Source: Schinkia azotoformans LMG 9581 (GTDB taxonomy: Bacteria > Bacillota > Bacilli > Bacillales > Bacillaceae_J). Taken from it: DNA of 64,000 nucleotides. Positions 36,832 through 45,623 of the stretch are shown here, piece by piece. The notes under the pieces were generated by a model that had not been told where the DNA came from, ran no database searches, and saw only the letters and a list, made by a program, of their open reading frames with translations. Within the stretch, counting starts at the first letter, position 1, and every line of letters begins with the position of its first letter. The translations under genes and the position numbers were made by a program. The stretch covers positions 30,456-94,455 of the forward strand of contig NZ_AJLR01000120.1 of NCBI RefSeq assembly GCF_000307855.1, read 5' to 3'.

Positions 36832-38637
36832 TTATGCAACCTCTTTGCTTGATTGCTCGACTAATAAATGCTGTGGTATTTTCCAAAGCTTCAACCATTT
36901 TGTAATCGATGTTACGAGAATAACAAAGCCAAGCATTAGCATAATGATGGATAGAATCCCATTTAGCACATTGTAGCCTGCATTTTCTGGGTTTAAGTAA
37001 ACATTTGTTATCATCCAGTAGCCTGCAACATTTACTGTGACATAAAGATAGGCAAGTGGTACTAAACATGTTAGCATGTACCAGCGTTTTTCAGCAATTT
37101 TTAAGATTACGGTAGCACCTACAATTAGACCAATTGAAGCCATTAGTTGGTTAGAAACACCGAATAAGGCCCATACGGAACTTATATCTCCAGAGAATAA
37201 TAAATATCCCCATACAAAACATGCTAATGCACTCGCAAAAACATTTGATCCAATTGAGTCGGTACGCTTCAATGGTTTTATAAAGTTCCCAAAGAAATCT
37301 TGAATTAAATAACGCGCAACACGTGTTCCTGAATCTATTGCTGTTAAAATAAAGACTGCCTCAAATAGAATAACAAATTGATAAAAATAGGAAGCCAGAG
37401 TTTCGAAGAATGGAACTGCTGTAAAGATGTAAGTCATACCTACTGCAAGAGTAACTGCTCCGCCTGTTCTTCCCTCAAGATCCATTCCGATTTCTTCACT
37501 AAGTTCTGCTAAGTGAACGGTTTCCATACCAAGGGTTGCAAACTTCTCTGGTGTAGAATTGATTGCAAAGTAATCACCAGGTTGTAAAGATACGGCAGCA
37601 ATTAATGCCATAATAGCTACTAAACACTCAACAAGCATCGCTCCAAAGGCTACACCTTTAATATCCCTCCAACGATTCACCATTTTAGGTGTAGTACCTG
37701 AACCTACGAAGGCGTGGAAGCCTGAAATAGCTCCACAAGCGATTGTAATAGAAATAAACGGCCACACAGGCCCTGCAACAACTGGACCGCCACCATTAAT
37801 GAATTCTGTGAATGCAGGAAATTCTACTGATGGATTCACTATGAAAACACCAATAATTAAAGCTACAAAAACTCCAATTTTCATAAATGTACTTAAATAA
37901 TCGCGAGGTGCAAGCAATAACCACACAGGTAAAGCAGCTGCAAAAAATGCATATAATGGTAGGATAATAGCTAATGTACTTTTTTCAAGTGTTAAAAGAT
38001 CTCCCAACCATGTACCTTGTATATTTGGTCCTAGGATAATAGCCAGCATAATTAAAAGGAAACCAACCGTTGTGGCGAGTTTTAGGTTGCCTGTCTTTTT
38101 ATGATACAATCCAACCGCCATGGCAATTGGAATGGTAATTCCTACTGCAAATGTTCCCCAAGGATTTCTTTCTAGCGCACCTAATACAACAAGTGACAAG
38201 CCAGCCATCGTAATTGTAATAATAAAAAGCATCGCTAACCCTGCACAAAAGCCTGCTACTGGACCAAGTTCTTCCTTTGCAACCTCTGATAAGGATTTTC
38301 CATCCCTGCGCATCGATGCGAATAAAACAACCATATCATGGACTGCCCCTCCGATTACAGCACCGATTAACAACCAAAGCAATCCTGGTAAATACCCAAA
38401 TTGGGCAGCTAGAATTGGCCCAACTAACGGACCCGCTGCAGCAATCGCCGCAAAATGGTGACCAAAGACAACCCATTTATTGGTGGGTACATAATCCTGA
38501 CCATCCTCTAATTTTTGAGCAGGTGTTTGTTTCGAATCATCAAGCTTCAAAACCTTCGCAGCCATAAATGTTCCATACAAGCGATAGGCTATTAATAGAA
38601 TACAGATTGATCCGATTACAATTGAAATCGCATTCAT
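36832..38637 (-). CDS. cstA: CstA-family carbon-starvation / pyruvate transporter
   Basis: 601 residues with about 16 membrane helices. 'PTNKWVVFGHHFAAIAAAGPLVGPILAAQFGYLPGLLWLLIG' near 51 and 'FHAFVGSGTTPKMVNRW' near 305 are CstA hallmarks. E. coli CstA and BtsT are pyruvate importers; BtsT is induced by the LytS/LytR-type BtsSR system. Here a LytS-LytR pair lies directly upstream on the same strand, 129 bases from the start, arguing for the same logic. GAGGGGGAAG precedes the ATG. The usual small YbdD partner gene is not adjacent. Confidence 0.92.
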   Translation of the reverse strand: MNAISIVIGSICILLIAYRLYGTFMAAKVLKLDDSKQTPAQKLEDGQDYVPTNKWVVFGHHFAAIAAAGPLVGPILAAQFGYLPGLLWLLIGAVIGGAVHDMVVLFASMRRDGKSLSEVAKEELGPVAGFCAGLAMLFIITITMAGLSLVVLGALERNPWGTFAVGITIPIAMAVGLYHKKTGNLKLATTVGFLLIMLAIILGPNIQGTWLGDLLTLEKSTLAIILPLYAFFAAALPVWLLLAPRDYLSTFMKIGVFVALIIGVFIVNPSVEFPAFTEFINGGGPVVAGPVWPFISITIACGAISGFHAFVGSGTTPKMVNRWRDIKGVAFGAMLVECLVAIMALIAAVSLQPGDYFAINSTPEKFATLGMETVHLAELSEEIGMDLEGRTGGAVTLAVGMTYIFTAVPFFETLASYFYQFVILFEAVFILTAIDSGTRVARYLIQDFFGNFIKPLKRTDSIGSNVFASALACFVWGYLLFSGDISSVWALFGVSNQLMASIGLIVGATVILKIAEKRWYMLTCLVPLAYLYVTVNVAGYWMITNVYLNPENAGYNVLNGILSIIMLMLGFVILVTSITKWLKLWKIPQHLLVEQSSKEVA

Positions 38638-38766
38638 TTATTCTTCCCCCTCTTTTCTTTATTTAGGAATTATAATACTACATGAAAAATGGTTTTTTCA
38701 GTTTTCAAAATAATTCGCAAAAAAAGAAGGATAAAATACAAAATAGGGCATATGAAATGCAAAAAA

Positions 38767-39486
38767 TTAGAATTGAAATAATTGTCTTACATCCTTGACG
38801 TAAGTTCTACTAACAGGTATTTTTGATCCTCCTCTCATTAATAGGTTATACGTAGAATTAAACCAGGGTTCGATTTCTATAATATGGTCTATATTCACAA
38901 TATAGCTGCGATGAACTCGTAAAAATTTTTTAGTATCTAATCGTTTTTCCAACCCAATAAGTGTATTACTAACTTTATATGGATTGTCAAGGGTAACAAC
39001 TGTACATTTTCCTTCACTAGATTCTAAATACAGGATGTTCGCATTCTTTACTAGTAAAATTTTTTCATCTACTATAAGCGCAATTTTATCTGGGTTTAAA
39101 ATTTCTTCAGTTGTATCAAAATGCTTTTCAATTCGTTTCACGGCTTCTGCTAATTGTTTTTCATCAAAAGGTTTGAGCAAATAGTCAATGGCACTGCACC
39201 TAAATGCTTCTACAGCAAATTCAGGGTATGCTGTGGCAAACACAATGAGTGGTGGCTTTTTCAATTCCATTAATGTCTTTGCAGCATTCATCCCGTTTAT
39301 TTTTGGCATTTCAACATCTAAAAAGACTACATCTGGTTGGAGCTGGAGGGCTTTTAAAATGGCTGTCTCTCCCGAATCTGCTTCTCCGATTATTTGAATG
39401 GACGGATATGTCTCTAAGAGATGTGTCAGTTCATCACGACTATATAGTTCGTCATCGACCACAAGTGTTTTGATTTTTGATCCCAT
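38767..39486 (-). CDS. LytTR-type response regulator
   Basis: 239 residues. N-terminal receiver with 'VVDDELYSRDEL' (acidic pocket), phosphoacceptor Asp in 'VVFLDVEMPKINGM' near 56 and 'FATAYPEFAVEAFRCSAIDYLLKPF' near 83-107. C-terminal LytTR DNA-binding domain with 'RVHRSYIVNIDHI' near 200 and 'IPVSRTYVKDVRQLF' at the end. Its ATG directly follows the stop codon of the kinase gene (TAAATG). It probably activates cstA through sites in the 129 bases between them; I could not identify a clear repeat there. Confidence 0.93.
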   Translation of the reverse strand: MGSKIKTLVVDDELYSRDELTHLLETYPSIQIIGEADSGETAILKALQLQPDVVFLDVEMPKINGMNAAKTLMELKKPPLIVFATAYPEFAVEAFRCSAIDYLLKPFDEKQLAEAVKRIEKHFDTTEEILNPDKIALIVDEKILLVKNANILYLESSEGKCTVVTLDNPYKVSNTLIGLEKRLDTKKFLRVHRSYIVNIDHIIEIEPWFNSTYNLLMRGGSKIPVSRTYVKDVRQLFQF

Positions 39487-41223
39487 TTAGACCACCTCCG
39501 ATAATGGAATTGTAAATGCAATTTCCGTTCCTTTATTTATTTCACTTTTTATATTTAACCCTGACTTCTCACCAAATAGCATCATTAGTCTGCGGTTTAC
39601 ATTATATAGAGCAACGCCGTTGCCATTACTAGATTTTATAGGGGTAACGCAAATTTCCTTAGCACGTTCTTCACTCATTCCTATTCCATTATCCTCTATA
39701 CTTACATGGACATGATTATTTCCTTTTTGAATTGAAATAATCACCTGGGAATTTCCATTTCGCTCCTTTATACCATGCTTAATGGCATTTTCGACAATCG
39801 GCTGAAGCGTGAGGGGAGGAATCCGTTGATGAAGAGTACCCTCATCAATCTGATAAAATACTTTTAGCTTATCTACAAACCTAGTTTCTTCAATTTCTAA
39901 ATAGGCTTTTACATGTCTTAGCTCATGCTCTAAAGTTATTATATTTTGGGTCGTTACAGACATGTTTTGACGTAAAAAATGAGAAAGGGAAACAAGTAAT
40001 TTTCTTGCTTTAGTTGGATCACTTCTTACCAGTGAGAGAATTGTGTTCAACGTATTAAAGAGAAAATGTGGATTGATTTGAGCTTGTAGCACCTTTATTT
40101 CAGCTTCCTTTGCAAGCTGAAATGCCTTGTCTGCCTCAGCAATTTCAAGCTGATTGCTTAAAAGAGCACTCAGTCCTGAAATGAGTTCGGTTACCACGGG
40201 TGTAATTTCCTTTTCATAACGAAAATAGAACTTTAATGTCCCAATTGTTTCATCTCGGCGTTTTAATGGTGCAATTACGGCTGCACCAAGTGGACAATCC
40301 TCACTGCGACATTGAATCATTTTTTTGTTGGCAATTACAATTTCTCCTTTATTTATTACATTTAGTGTTATTTGAGTTTGAATAGGCATCTGTGTCCGAT
40401 GATGGTCATGACCTTGGCCGACATGTGCCAAAATTTTGGTTGTATTTGTCATTGCGACAGCCGTAGCTTTGATCTCATCCTGGATGATGTGGCAAACTTC
40501 ATGTGCAGTTTCTTGATTCAGTCCATGGCGTAAATAAGCAAGTGTCTTATCGGCAATTCGCAGTGTTTTTTGGGCTTGCACAGCACCAACTCTTTCTCCT
40601 TCATTAATTACACTTTTTATAATCATTAAAAAGAGAGTACACCCAAGTCCATTTGCGACAATCATCGGAATTCCAATGATTTCAACTAGAGCCCACGCTT
40701 TTTCAAATGGCTGGGAAAAAAGTAATATCACAAGCATTTGCAGGGCTTCCGCCATAGCTGCAATTATAAATGCCGTACTTAGCTTTATATGCTTGTTTTT
40801 CTTGTAAAAATAACCCGAAATATATCCAGCGATAATGGAAGCAAAGCCACAGGAAAAAGCAGTAAATCCCCCTAAAGTAAAACGGTGAATCCCAGCAATA
40901 AGGCCAGCACCTAATCCGACCTTGTAGCCTCCAAGAAGACCTGCTAGCACAACACCAATTACCCGTGAATTCGCTAAAGCCTCATCTGAGGTTAAATCAG
41001 ATGCCCAACGGTTAAATTGAAGGCTTTCTGTATTAAGGCTTAAACCGGTGTACGTACCAATAATTCCGAAGAAGCCAAAGAAGACGATTGCAACCAATTT
41101 TTGCCGACGGTTCAATTCATCCTGATAGATCATCCCTCTAAAAAACTTCAACCTCGTTAAAATAAAAGCGATTGCGACAATGATGCCCAATCGCTCTAGC
41201 ATCGTAATTAATAGTTCGAACAT
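39487..41223 (-). CDS. LytS-type sensor histidine kinase
   Basis: 578 residues. N-terminal 5TM-5TMR_LYT sensor (about 1-175, 'GVVLAGLLGGYKVGLGAGLIAGIHRFTLGG'), GAF domain (about 225-360), and a histidine kinase part with the phospho-His in 'QINPHFLFNTLNTILSLVR' near 384. The ATPase has 'VENAIKHGIKER' (N box) near 475 and 'DNGIGMSEE' (G1) near 515. The LytS sensor class responds to extracellular pyruvate in several bacteria; the neighbouring cstA supports that. Paired without gap to the regulator. Confidence 0.93.
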   Translation of the reverse strand: MFELLITMLERLGIIVAIAFILTRLKFFRGMIYQDELNRRQKLVAIVFFGFFGIIGTYTGLSLNTESLQFNRWASDLTSDEALANSRVIGVVLAGLLGGYKVGLGAGLIAGIHRFTLGGFTAFSCGFASIIAGYISGYFYKKNKHIKLSTAFIIAAMAEALQMLVILLFSQPFEKAWALVEIIGIPMIVANGLGCTLFLMIIKSVINEGERVGAVQAQKTLRIADKTLAYLRHGLNQETAHEVCHIIQDEIKATAVAMTNTTKILAHVGQGHDHHRTQMPIQTQITLNVINKGEIVIANKKMIQCRSEDCPLGAAVIAPLKRRDETIGTLKFYFRYEKEITPVVTELISGLSALLSNQLEIAEADKAFQLAKEAEIKVLQAQINPHFLFNTLNTILSLVRSDPTKARKLLVSLSHFLRQNMSVTTQNIITLEHELRHVKAYLEIEETRFVDKLKVFYQIDEGTLHQRIPPLTLQPIVENAIKHGIKERNGNSQVIISIQKGNNHVHVSIEDNGIGMSEERAKEICVTPIKSSNGNGVALYNVNRRLMMLFGEKSGLNIKSEINKGTEIAFTIPLSEVV

Positions 41224-41436
41224 ATATACGCTCCTTTGTTCGGGAGTATTTACAAACTGACGGAAATCAGAATTGTCTAATATTACAAGTCTATCTGTAT
41301 TGTAACAGGATTTTTGGGGTTCTGGATAGAAAAACGACTCTGGGTATTTAACTATGAAGCGATTTGCATTAATATGCTAATATTGGTATTTCTAAGTAAG
41401 ATATAAAATCTTAACAGTACAAAGGAGTATAAAGAT

Positions 41437-42645
41437 ATGGCAACGGAAAAATTATATTACCAAAATCAATACATACGCTCATTTACTGCCAGCCTTCAAA
41501 AATCAGATAAAGATGAACAAGGGCGTTTTTATGTTGTTTTAGATCAAACAGCTTTTTATCCAACCGGTGGGGGACAACCTCATGATACTGGAATGATAAA
41601 TGGTGTGAATGTTGTTGATGTCGAGGAAGTTGATGGGGAAATTCGGCATTACATAGAGAAACCTATTGAAGCCCAAAAGGAATTCCTCTGTGAAATCAAT
41701 TGGGAACGCCGCTTCGATCATATGCAGCAACATTCAGGGCAGCATATTTTATCAGCTGCATTTGATCATCTTTTTAGCTATAAAACGGTGAGCTTCCACT
41801 TGGGTAAAGAAATTTGTACGATTGATATTGAGACAACAAACCTTTCTGAAGATGAAGCTCTTCAAGCAGAGAAACTTGCCAATAGCATCATCCAAGAAAA
41901 TCGGCCGATTGAAGCAAAGTGGGTAAGAGAGAATGAGCTTGAAAATTATTCTTTAAGAAAAGAATTGTCGGTATTAGATAATATACGTCTCGTGATTATT
42001 CCTGATTTTGATTACAACGGCTGTGGAGGAACACATCCAAAGGCAACTGGTGAGGTAAGCGCCGTTAAAATTTTGCATTGGGAAAAACAGAAGAAAAATA
42101 TTCGTGTTTACTTTGTTTGCGGAAATAGGGTAATCCAACAACTTCATGAAAAACACAAGGTCATTCAAAGTCTAATGACGATTTTAAGTGCACCACAGGA
42201 AAAATTAGAAGAAACAGCCAACCGTGTGCTACAAAATACTAAGGAACTAGAAAAAATAATAGACGATTTGAAAATGAAATTTCTTGATCATGAAGCCAAC
42301 CAATTGATAAATGGGGCACAGGAGTTTAACAATCAAAAATTGGTAAAAATAATTTTTACTAACCGGTCAATGGCTGAATTGCAGCAATTGGGGAAAACGA
42401 TTGCTGCCAATACGGATAATATCATTGCTCTATTACTAAATGAGCAGAATAACAAGATTCAGCTCGTTTGTTCAAGGAGTAAAGATGTAAATATCAATAT
42501 GAATAATGTAATCAAACAGGTTTTACCTTTGATAAATGGTAAAGGAGGAGGGAGTGATTCCGTTGCCCAAGGAGGCGGAGAGCGAACTATTTCACCAGAG
42601 GAATTAATGAATGAGTTATGTAAGGAAATTTCGGGAAATGAATAA
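41437..42645 (+). CDS. Alanyl-tRNA editing protein, AlaX-L type with DHHA1 domain
   Basis: 402 residues. The editing domain has 'FYPTGGGQPHDTG' near 42, the zinc His pair in 'QQHSGQHILSAAF' near 97 and 'CGGTHPKATGEV' near 190. A coiled segment (about 240-285) leads to the DHHA1 domain, ending in 'GKGGGSDSVAQGGG'. It deacylates Ser- or Gly-tRNA(Ala) in trans and acts as backup to AlaRS proofreading. AAAGGAG precedes the ATG. Divergent from the lytS gene. Confidence 0.9.
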   Translation: MATEKLYYQNQYIRSFTASLQKSDKDEQGRFYVVLDQTAFYPTGGGQPHDTGMINGVNVVDVEEVDGEIRHYIEKPIEAQKEFLCEINWERRFDHMQQHSGQHILSAAFDHLFSYKTVSFHLGKEICTIDIETTNLSEDEALQAEKLANSIIQENRPIEAKWVRENELENYSLRKELSVLDNIRLVIIPDFDYNGCGGTHPKATGEVSAVKILHWEKQKKNIRVYFVCGNRVIQQLHEKHKVIQSLMTILSAPQEKLEETANRVLQNTKELEKIIDDLKMKFLDHEANQLINGAQEFNNQKLVKIIFTNRSMAELQQLGKTIAANTDNIIALLLNEQNNKIQLVCSRSKDVNINMNNVIKQVLPLINGKGGGSDSVAQGGGERTISPEELMNELCKEISGNE

Positions 42646-42648
42646 ACA

Positions 42649-42683
42649 AACAGCAGGGATATCTGAAATCCCTGCTGTTTTTT
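42649..42683. terminator. Terminator after the AlaX gene
   Basis: AACAGCAGGGAT pairs with ATCCCTGCTGTT around a 7-base loop, followed by T6. Confidence 0.88.
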
Positions 42684-42694
42684 AGAAAGAAAGA

Positions 42695-42781
42695 CTATTT
42701 GATGAAAAGCGTTTTTTTAATTTGTAAAAATTTCTTTTGCGCCCTTAATTCTGCCTTTTTACCAAAAAGATAATTCATCAT
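42695..42781 (-). CDS. 28-residue basic small protein
   Basis: On the minus strand TTTAGGAGGATGATTCCTA precedes two tandem ATGs and a 28-codon frame: MMNYLFGKKAELRAQKKF, then LQIKKTLFIK. The ribosome binding site is perfect and well spaced, and eight of the 28 residues are Lys. It is too short for ordinary gene finders. I do not recognise it; a membrane-surface or ribosome-associated microprotein is possible. The next downstream feature is the convergent AlaX terminator, which would also end this transcript. Confidence 0.5.
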   Translation of the reverse strand: MMNYLFGKKAELRAQKKFLQIKKTLFIK

Positions 42782-42867
42782 TAGGAATCATCCTCCTAAA
42801 TTACTAAAATTCTTTTTATTTTCTATAACTTAATTATAATCCATATTTTAAGGAAGTCAATAATACC

Positions 42868-42875
42868 GGTATACC
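42868..42875. promoter_or_regulatory. GTATAC-box 1 (candidate GntR operator)
   Basis: GGTATACC within ACCGGTATACCAAAT, 255 bases upstream of the 463-residue transporter gene. First of ten related sites. Confidence 0.5.
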
Positions 42876-42930
42876 AAATACCTTAAAAGTAAGGATTTTT
42901 ATACAAAATATAGGGAGCAAAAACTAATTT

Positions 42931-42938
42931 GGTATACC
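42931..42938. promoter_or_regulatory. GTATAC-box 2 (candidate GntR operator)
   Basis: GGTATACC in ATTTGGTATACCTAG, 63 bases after box 1, same face spacing of six helical turns. Confidence 0.55.
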
Positions 42939-43060
42939 TAGTTCGTTTATATAAGCCTTAATAAAGTTAATTATCGATTATATTCATAAATTTACGTGTT
43001 AGCTAATATAGTTGGAGTTTAAGAAAAAGAAGAATAAAAGAAATGACTGGATAATAAAAT

Positions 43061-43095
43061 ATTGTATACCAAAAAATATCGAAATAGGGTATAAT
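43061..43095 (+). promoter_or_regulatory. GTATAC-box 3 with promoter -10 element
   Basis: ATTGTATACCAAA (43061-43073) lies about 20 bases before TATAAT at 43090-43095, so a bound repressor would cover the -35 region of the transporter promoter. Boxes 1-3 all serve this start. Confidence 0.6.
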
Positions 43096-43129
43096 TACCA
43101 ATACATTTAAAAGAAAAGTGGTGGTGCGA

Positions 43130-44521
43130 ATGATAAAATACTTGTTCATTATTACGTTATTCCTTTATGTATTAACAGAAATCTTTCCTAGTATGCAACT
43201 TTCATATGTATTATCGATTCTTTGTATGGTTATTATTGTTTCGACTTTATTCTATGTAAAACGTTTTGTGAAAATCTTAGGAATTGTTTTTTTACTAATT
43301 GGTGCGTTGATGTTGTTTACTAGTGGGGCAAGCTGGAAAACTTATATCATATCATTTGGACCAATGCTTAATCTTTTAACTTTATTTTCTATTATTCCCA
43401 TATTGGCAATTCCAATTCAAATTGGGAATTATGCTGGTGGCATACAAGAATTAGTAAATAGAAAGTTGAAAAATTCCGGACATCTCTACATGCTGACTTC
43501 AGGAATTTCTTATTTCTTAAGTATTTTTATGAATCTTGCAACGTTGCCAATGACCTATCATTCGATGAAACCTGCTTTACAAGTATTTTCATTGCAAAGC
43601 ACGGGAAGATTCATGAGTCGGGCAATTACACGTGGGTTTGCAATGCCGCTTTTATGGGCGCCCGTGACTCCGATTGTTGGTATTGTCATAGAAATGACAG
43701 GGGTAAGCTGGAGCACCATGCTTCCTTATTTATTGCCGCTAAGTATAGCAGGGTTATTATTGGATTGGTTTTTAGCGGGGAGGGCTGCCTCAAAATTAGG
43801 GAGTGAAAAGCTCGCAGGGAGCGCTTCTGCTAACGAAATTGCTACAACGATTGAAGTGAGCGGCAAATCGTTGCAAAGTCCAAAAAGGATTGGTCAAATC
43901 CTAGTGGCCATTCTTATTTTCAATATTTGTATTGCCATTTTTGATTATGTTTTTCATCTCAGTTTTTTAATTTTAGTGGCTTTGTTGGTAATTCCGTTTG
44001 CCTTTTGTTGGTCTTTTTTGTTAAAAAAAGGAAGAGAATTTTTGACAGGCTTACAAATTCATACCAACACGTATTTATATAAAATGAAGGATCAATTTTT
44101 TATTTTCTTATCAGCCGGTTTTTTTATTTCGGCGATGCAATTTTCCGGTACTGATCATAGATTGAATGAAATGTTTGTTGTATTTAAGGGGTTGGTAGGA
44201 ATAGAGATGTTTTTATTAATGATACCAGTCATACCACTGATCCTAGCCTTTACCGGACTACATCCAGCAGTGGCATTAGCACTGCTAGCTGAAACTCTAG
44301 ATCCGACTCAATTGGGGATTTCACCACAAATTTTAACAGTGTCCATGCTTGGTGGGGCTGTTTCTGCCTTTTTAATGGGTCCCTATAATGCAACGATTGG
44401 CTTAATGTCTGGAATTATTAATGAAAGTCCATTCAAAATCTCAAATTGGAATGCTCCATTTACCGTTTTATATTTGCTATTGGTTATGGTCTATCTTATC
44501 ATCCTTAATGTTTTTATATGA
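43130..44521 (+). CDS. Membrane transporter of unrecognised family (regulon member)
   Basis: 463 residues from ATG 43130 (GTGGTGG upstream). About 11-12 hydrophobic helices, with 'FMNLATLPMTYHSMKPALQ' near 145, 'RGFAMPLLWAPVTPIVGIVIEM' near 175 and a duplicated-looking C-terminal half with 'TGLHPAVALALL' near 385 and 'GGAVSAFLMGPYNATIGLMSGI' near 415. The arrangement resembles ion-transporter superfamily carriers of organic anions (GntP/Dcu/CitM-like), but I cannot name the family. Three GTATAC boxes precede it, so it is probably the uptake system for the regulon's inducer. Confidence 0.75.
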   Translation: MIKYLFIITLFLYVLTEIFPSMQLSYVLSILCMVIIVSTLFYVKRFVKILGIVFLLIGALMLFTSGASWKTYIISFGPMLNLLTLFSIIPILAIPIQIGNYAGGIQELVNRKLKNSGHLYMLTSGISYFLSIFMNLATLPMTYHSMKPALQVFSLQSTGRFMSRAITRGFAMPLLWAPVTPIVGIVIEMTGVSWSTMLPYLLPLSIAGLLLDWFLAGRAASKLGSEKLAGSASANEIATTIEVSGKSLQSPKRIGQILVAILIFNICIAIFDYVFHLSFLILVALLVIPFAFCWSFLLKKGREFLTGLQIHTNTYLYKMKDQFFIFLSAGFFISAMQFSGTDHRLNEMFVVFKGLVGIEMFLLMIPVIPLILAFTGLHPAVALALLAETLDPTQLGISPQILTVSMLGGAVSAFLMGPYNATIGLMSGIINESPFKISNWNAPFTVLYLLLVMVYLIILNVFI

Positions 44522-44528
44522 GAACGCT

Positions 44529-44560
44529 AAAAAGACCTTGTCAATCGACAAGGTCTTTTA
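44529..44560. terminator. Bidirectional terminator
   Basis: AAAAGACCTTGTC pairs with GACAAGGTCTTTT around a 4-base loop, between convergent genes. Confidence 0.88.
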
Positions 44561-44570
44561 AATCTGCTTA

Positions 44571-44891
44571 CTAATTTTTTACAAGTCTCGTATGTTTAGA
44601 GTCTTCATCATTTCCAGAGGCTTTTACAATTTCCCCCAACTCATCCCTGGCTGCTTCGATCGAATCAAACGTTTCAAAGAATTTAACTCTGATTTGATTT
44701 ATATATTCTTTACCTTCGTACTTTTCATAAAGGCAAATCTTAGTATCTCTATTTAGTACTTCGGCTATTGTATATTTCGCTTTTATTTCATCAAAGAAAT
44801 GAAAGTTATAGGATTCAATCGGTTTTATTCCGTTTGAATCCACCTTTGTTTGAAATGTTTGTTTGTTTGTCAAAATAATGTATTTCCCCAT
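44571..44891 (-). CDS. Hypothetical 106-residue protein
   Basis: 106 residues, soluble, with two alpha/beta-like halves: 'YIILTNKQTFQTKVDSNGIKPIESYNFHFFDEIKAKYTIAEV' (parts) and 'NQIRVKFFETFDSIEAARDELGEIVK'. No cysteine-rich motif, signal or membrane helix. AAAGGGAGGAA precedes the ATG. A GTATAC box lies 110 bases upstream, shared with the divergent ferredoxin gene, so it may belong to the same regulon. I do not recognise the family. Confidence 0.6.
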   Translation of the reverse strand: MGKYIILTNKQTFQTKVDSNGIKPIESYNFHFFDEIKAKYTIAEVLNRDTKICLYEKYEGKEYINQIRVKFFETFDSIEAARDELGEIVKASGNDEDSKHTRLVKN

Positions 44892-45001
44892 TTTTAATTC
44901 CTCCCTTTAATTTGTTTCCTCTTTTAAATTAATACTTCTAATATTACGGTCCAATAAATATATTGTCTTTAATTAACCACCACCTCTTCTAAACGGCATT
45001 T

Positions 45002-45009
45002 GGTATACC
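45002..45009. promoter_or_regulatory. GTATAC-box 4 between divergent genes
   Basis: GGTATACC in TTTGGTATACCACC. It lies between the 106-residue gene and the ferredoxin gene and is positioned to act on either. Confidence 0.6.
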
Positions 45010-45057
45010 ACCTTATAGCCATTTTATAAAATTTTTTCTAGTTTTTCAAGTTTATAG

Positions 45058-45085
45058 TTGAAATGTTTTGAAAATTTTGTATAAT
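45058..45085 (+). promoter_or_regulatory. Promoter of the first ferredoxin gene
   Basis: TTGAAA (45058-45063), a 16-base spacer and TATAAT (45080-45085), about 150 bases before the start codon; GTATAC-box 4 lies about 50 bases upstream of the -35. Confidence 0.5.
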
Positions 45086-45233
45086 CAAATCATAGTTTTA
45101 TAAACTTTTTATACATTTTAATAACAAAATAGTGTAAACCTCGTTAGAAATGATGGGAGGCAGTAAGGCAAAAACTATTTTGTAAGGGGTTTCACGGTTT
45201 TGACAAAAAACTTTTTAGAAAGGGGAATAAAAA

Positions 45234-45569
45234 ATGCCAAGGGTTATATTGCATGTTGATGGTGAAATCATTGAGCAGGAAGTAAAAGAAAATTCCAATC
45301 TAGTCGTATTGGCAGGTATCAAACAGTTTCCCAAATTAAAGTATGGCTGTGGGATGGGGAAATGTTTAAAGTGTGCTTGTGAGATCATTTCTGGTGAGGA
45401 GCAATTGAGTTCGCCAAATTGGAAAGAGGAACGAATGCTGGGTGAAAGTGCCCACAACGGAATCCGCCTGACCTGTCAATTAACTATTAGAGAAGATATT
45501 GAAATCACTCAAGAAAATATTGCAGAAAAGATTAAGAAGGAAAAGGATTCTATTAAACTAACGAAATAG
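45234..45569 (+). CDS. Plant-type [2Fe-2S] ferredoxin
   Basis: 111 residues. The cluster ligands are in 'YGCGMGKCLKCACEI' (C-x4-C-x2-C) near 39-47, with the fourth Cys in 'RLTCQLTI' near 81. The pattern is close to adrenodoxin/plant-type ferredoxins that feed oxygenases. AGAAAGGGG precedes the ATG. A second, distinct ferredoxin of this class is encoded at 53 kb in the same regulon, and an oxygenase-like diiron protein lies between them; these are natural redox partners by inference. Confidence 0.9.
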   Translation: MPRVILHVDGEIIEQEVKENSNLVVLAGIKQFPKLKYGCGMGKCLKCACEIISGEEQLSSPNWKEERMLGESAHNGIRLTCQLTIREDIEITQENIAEKIKKEKDSIKLTK

Positions 45570-45586
45570 CTTTTTATTATTTTATA

Positions 45587-45597
45587 TTGGTATACAA
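45587..45597. promoter_or_regulatory. GTATAC-box 5 before the creatininase gene
   Basis: TTGGTATACAA, the clearest form of the consensus, 27 bases before the start codon. Confidence 0.65.
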
Positions 45598-45623
45598 TAT
45601 TCCAAAATGCTGGAGGGAAAAGA

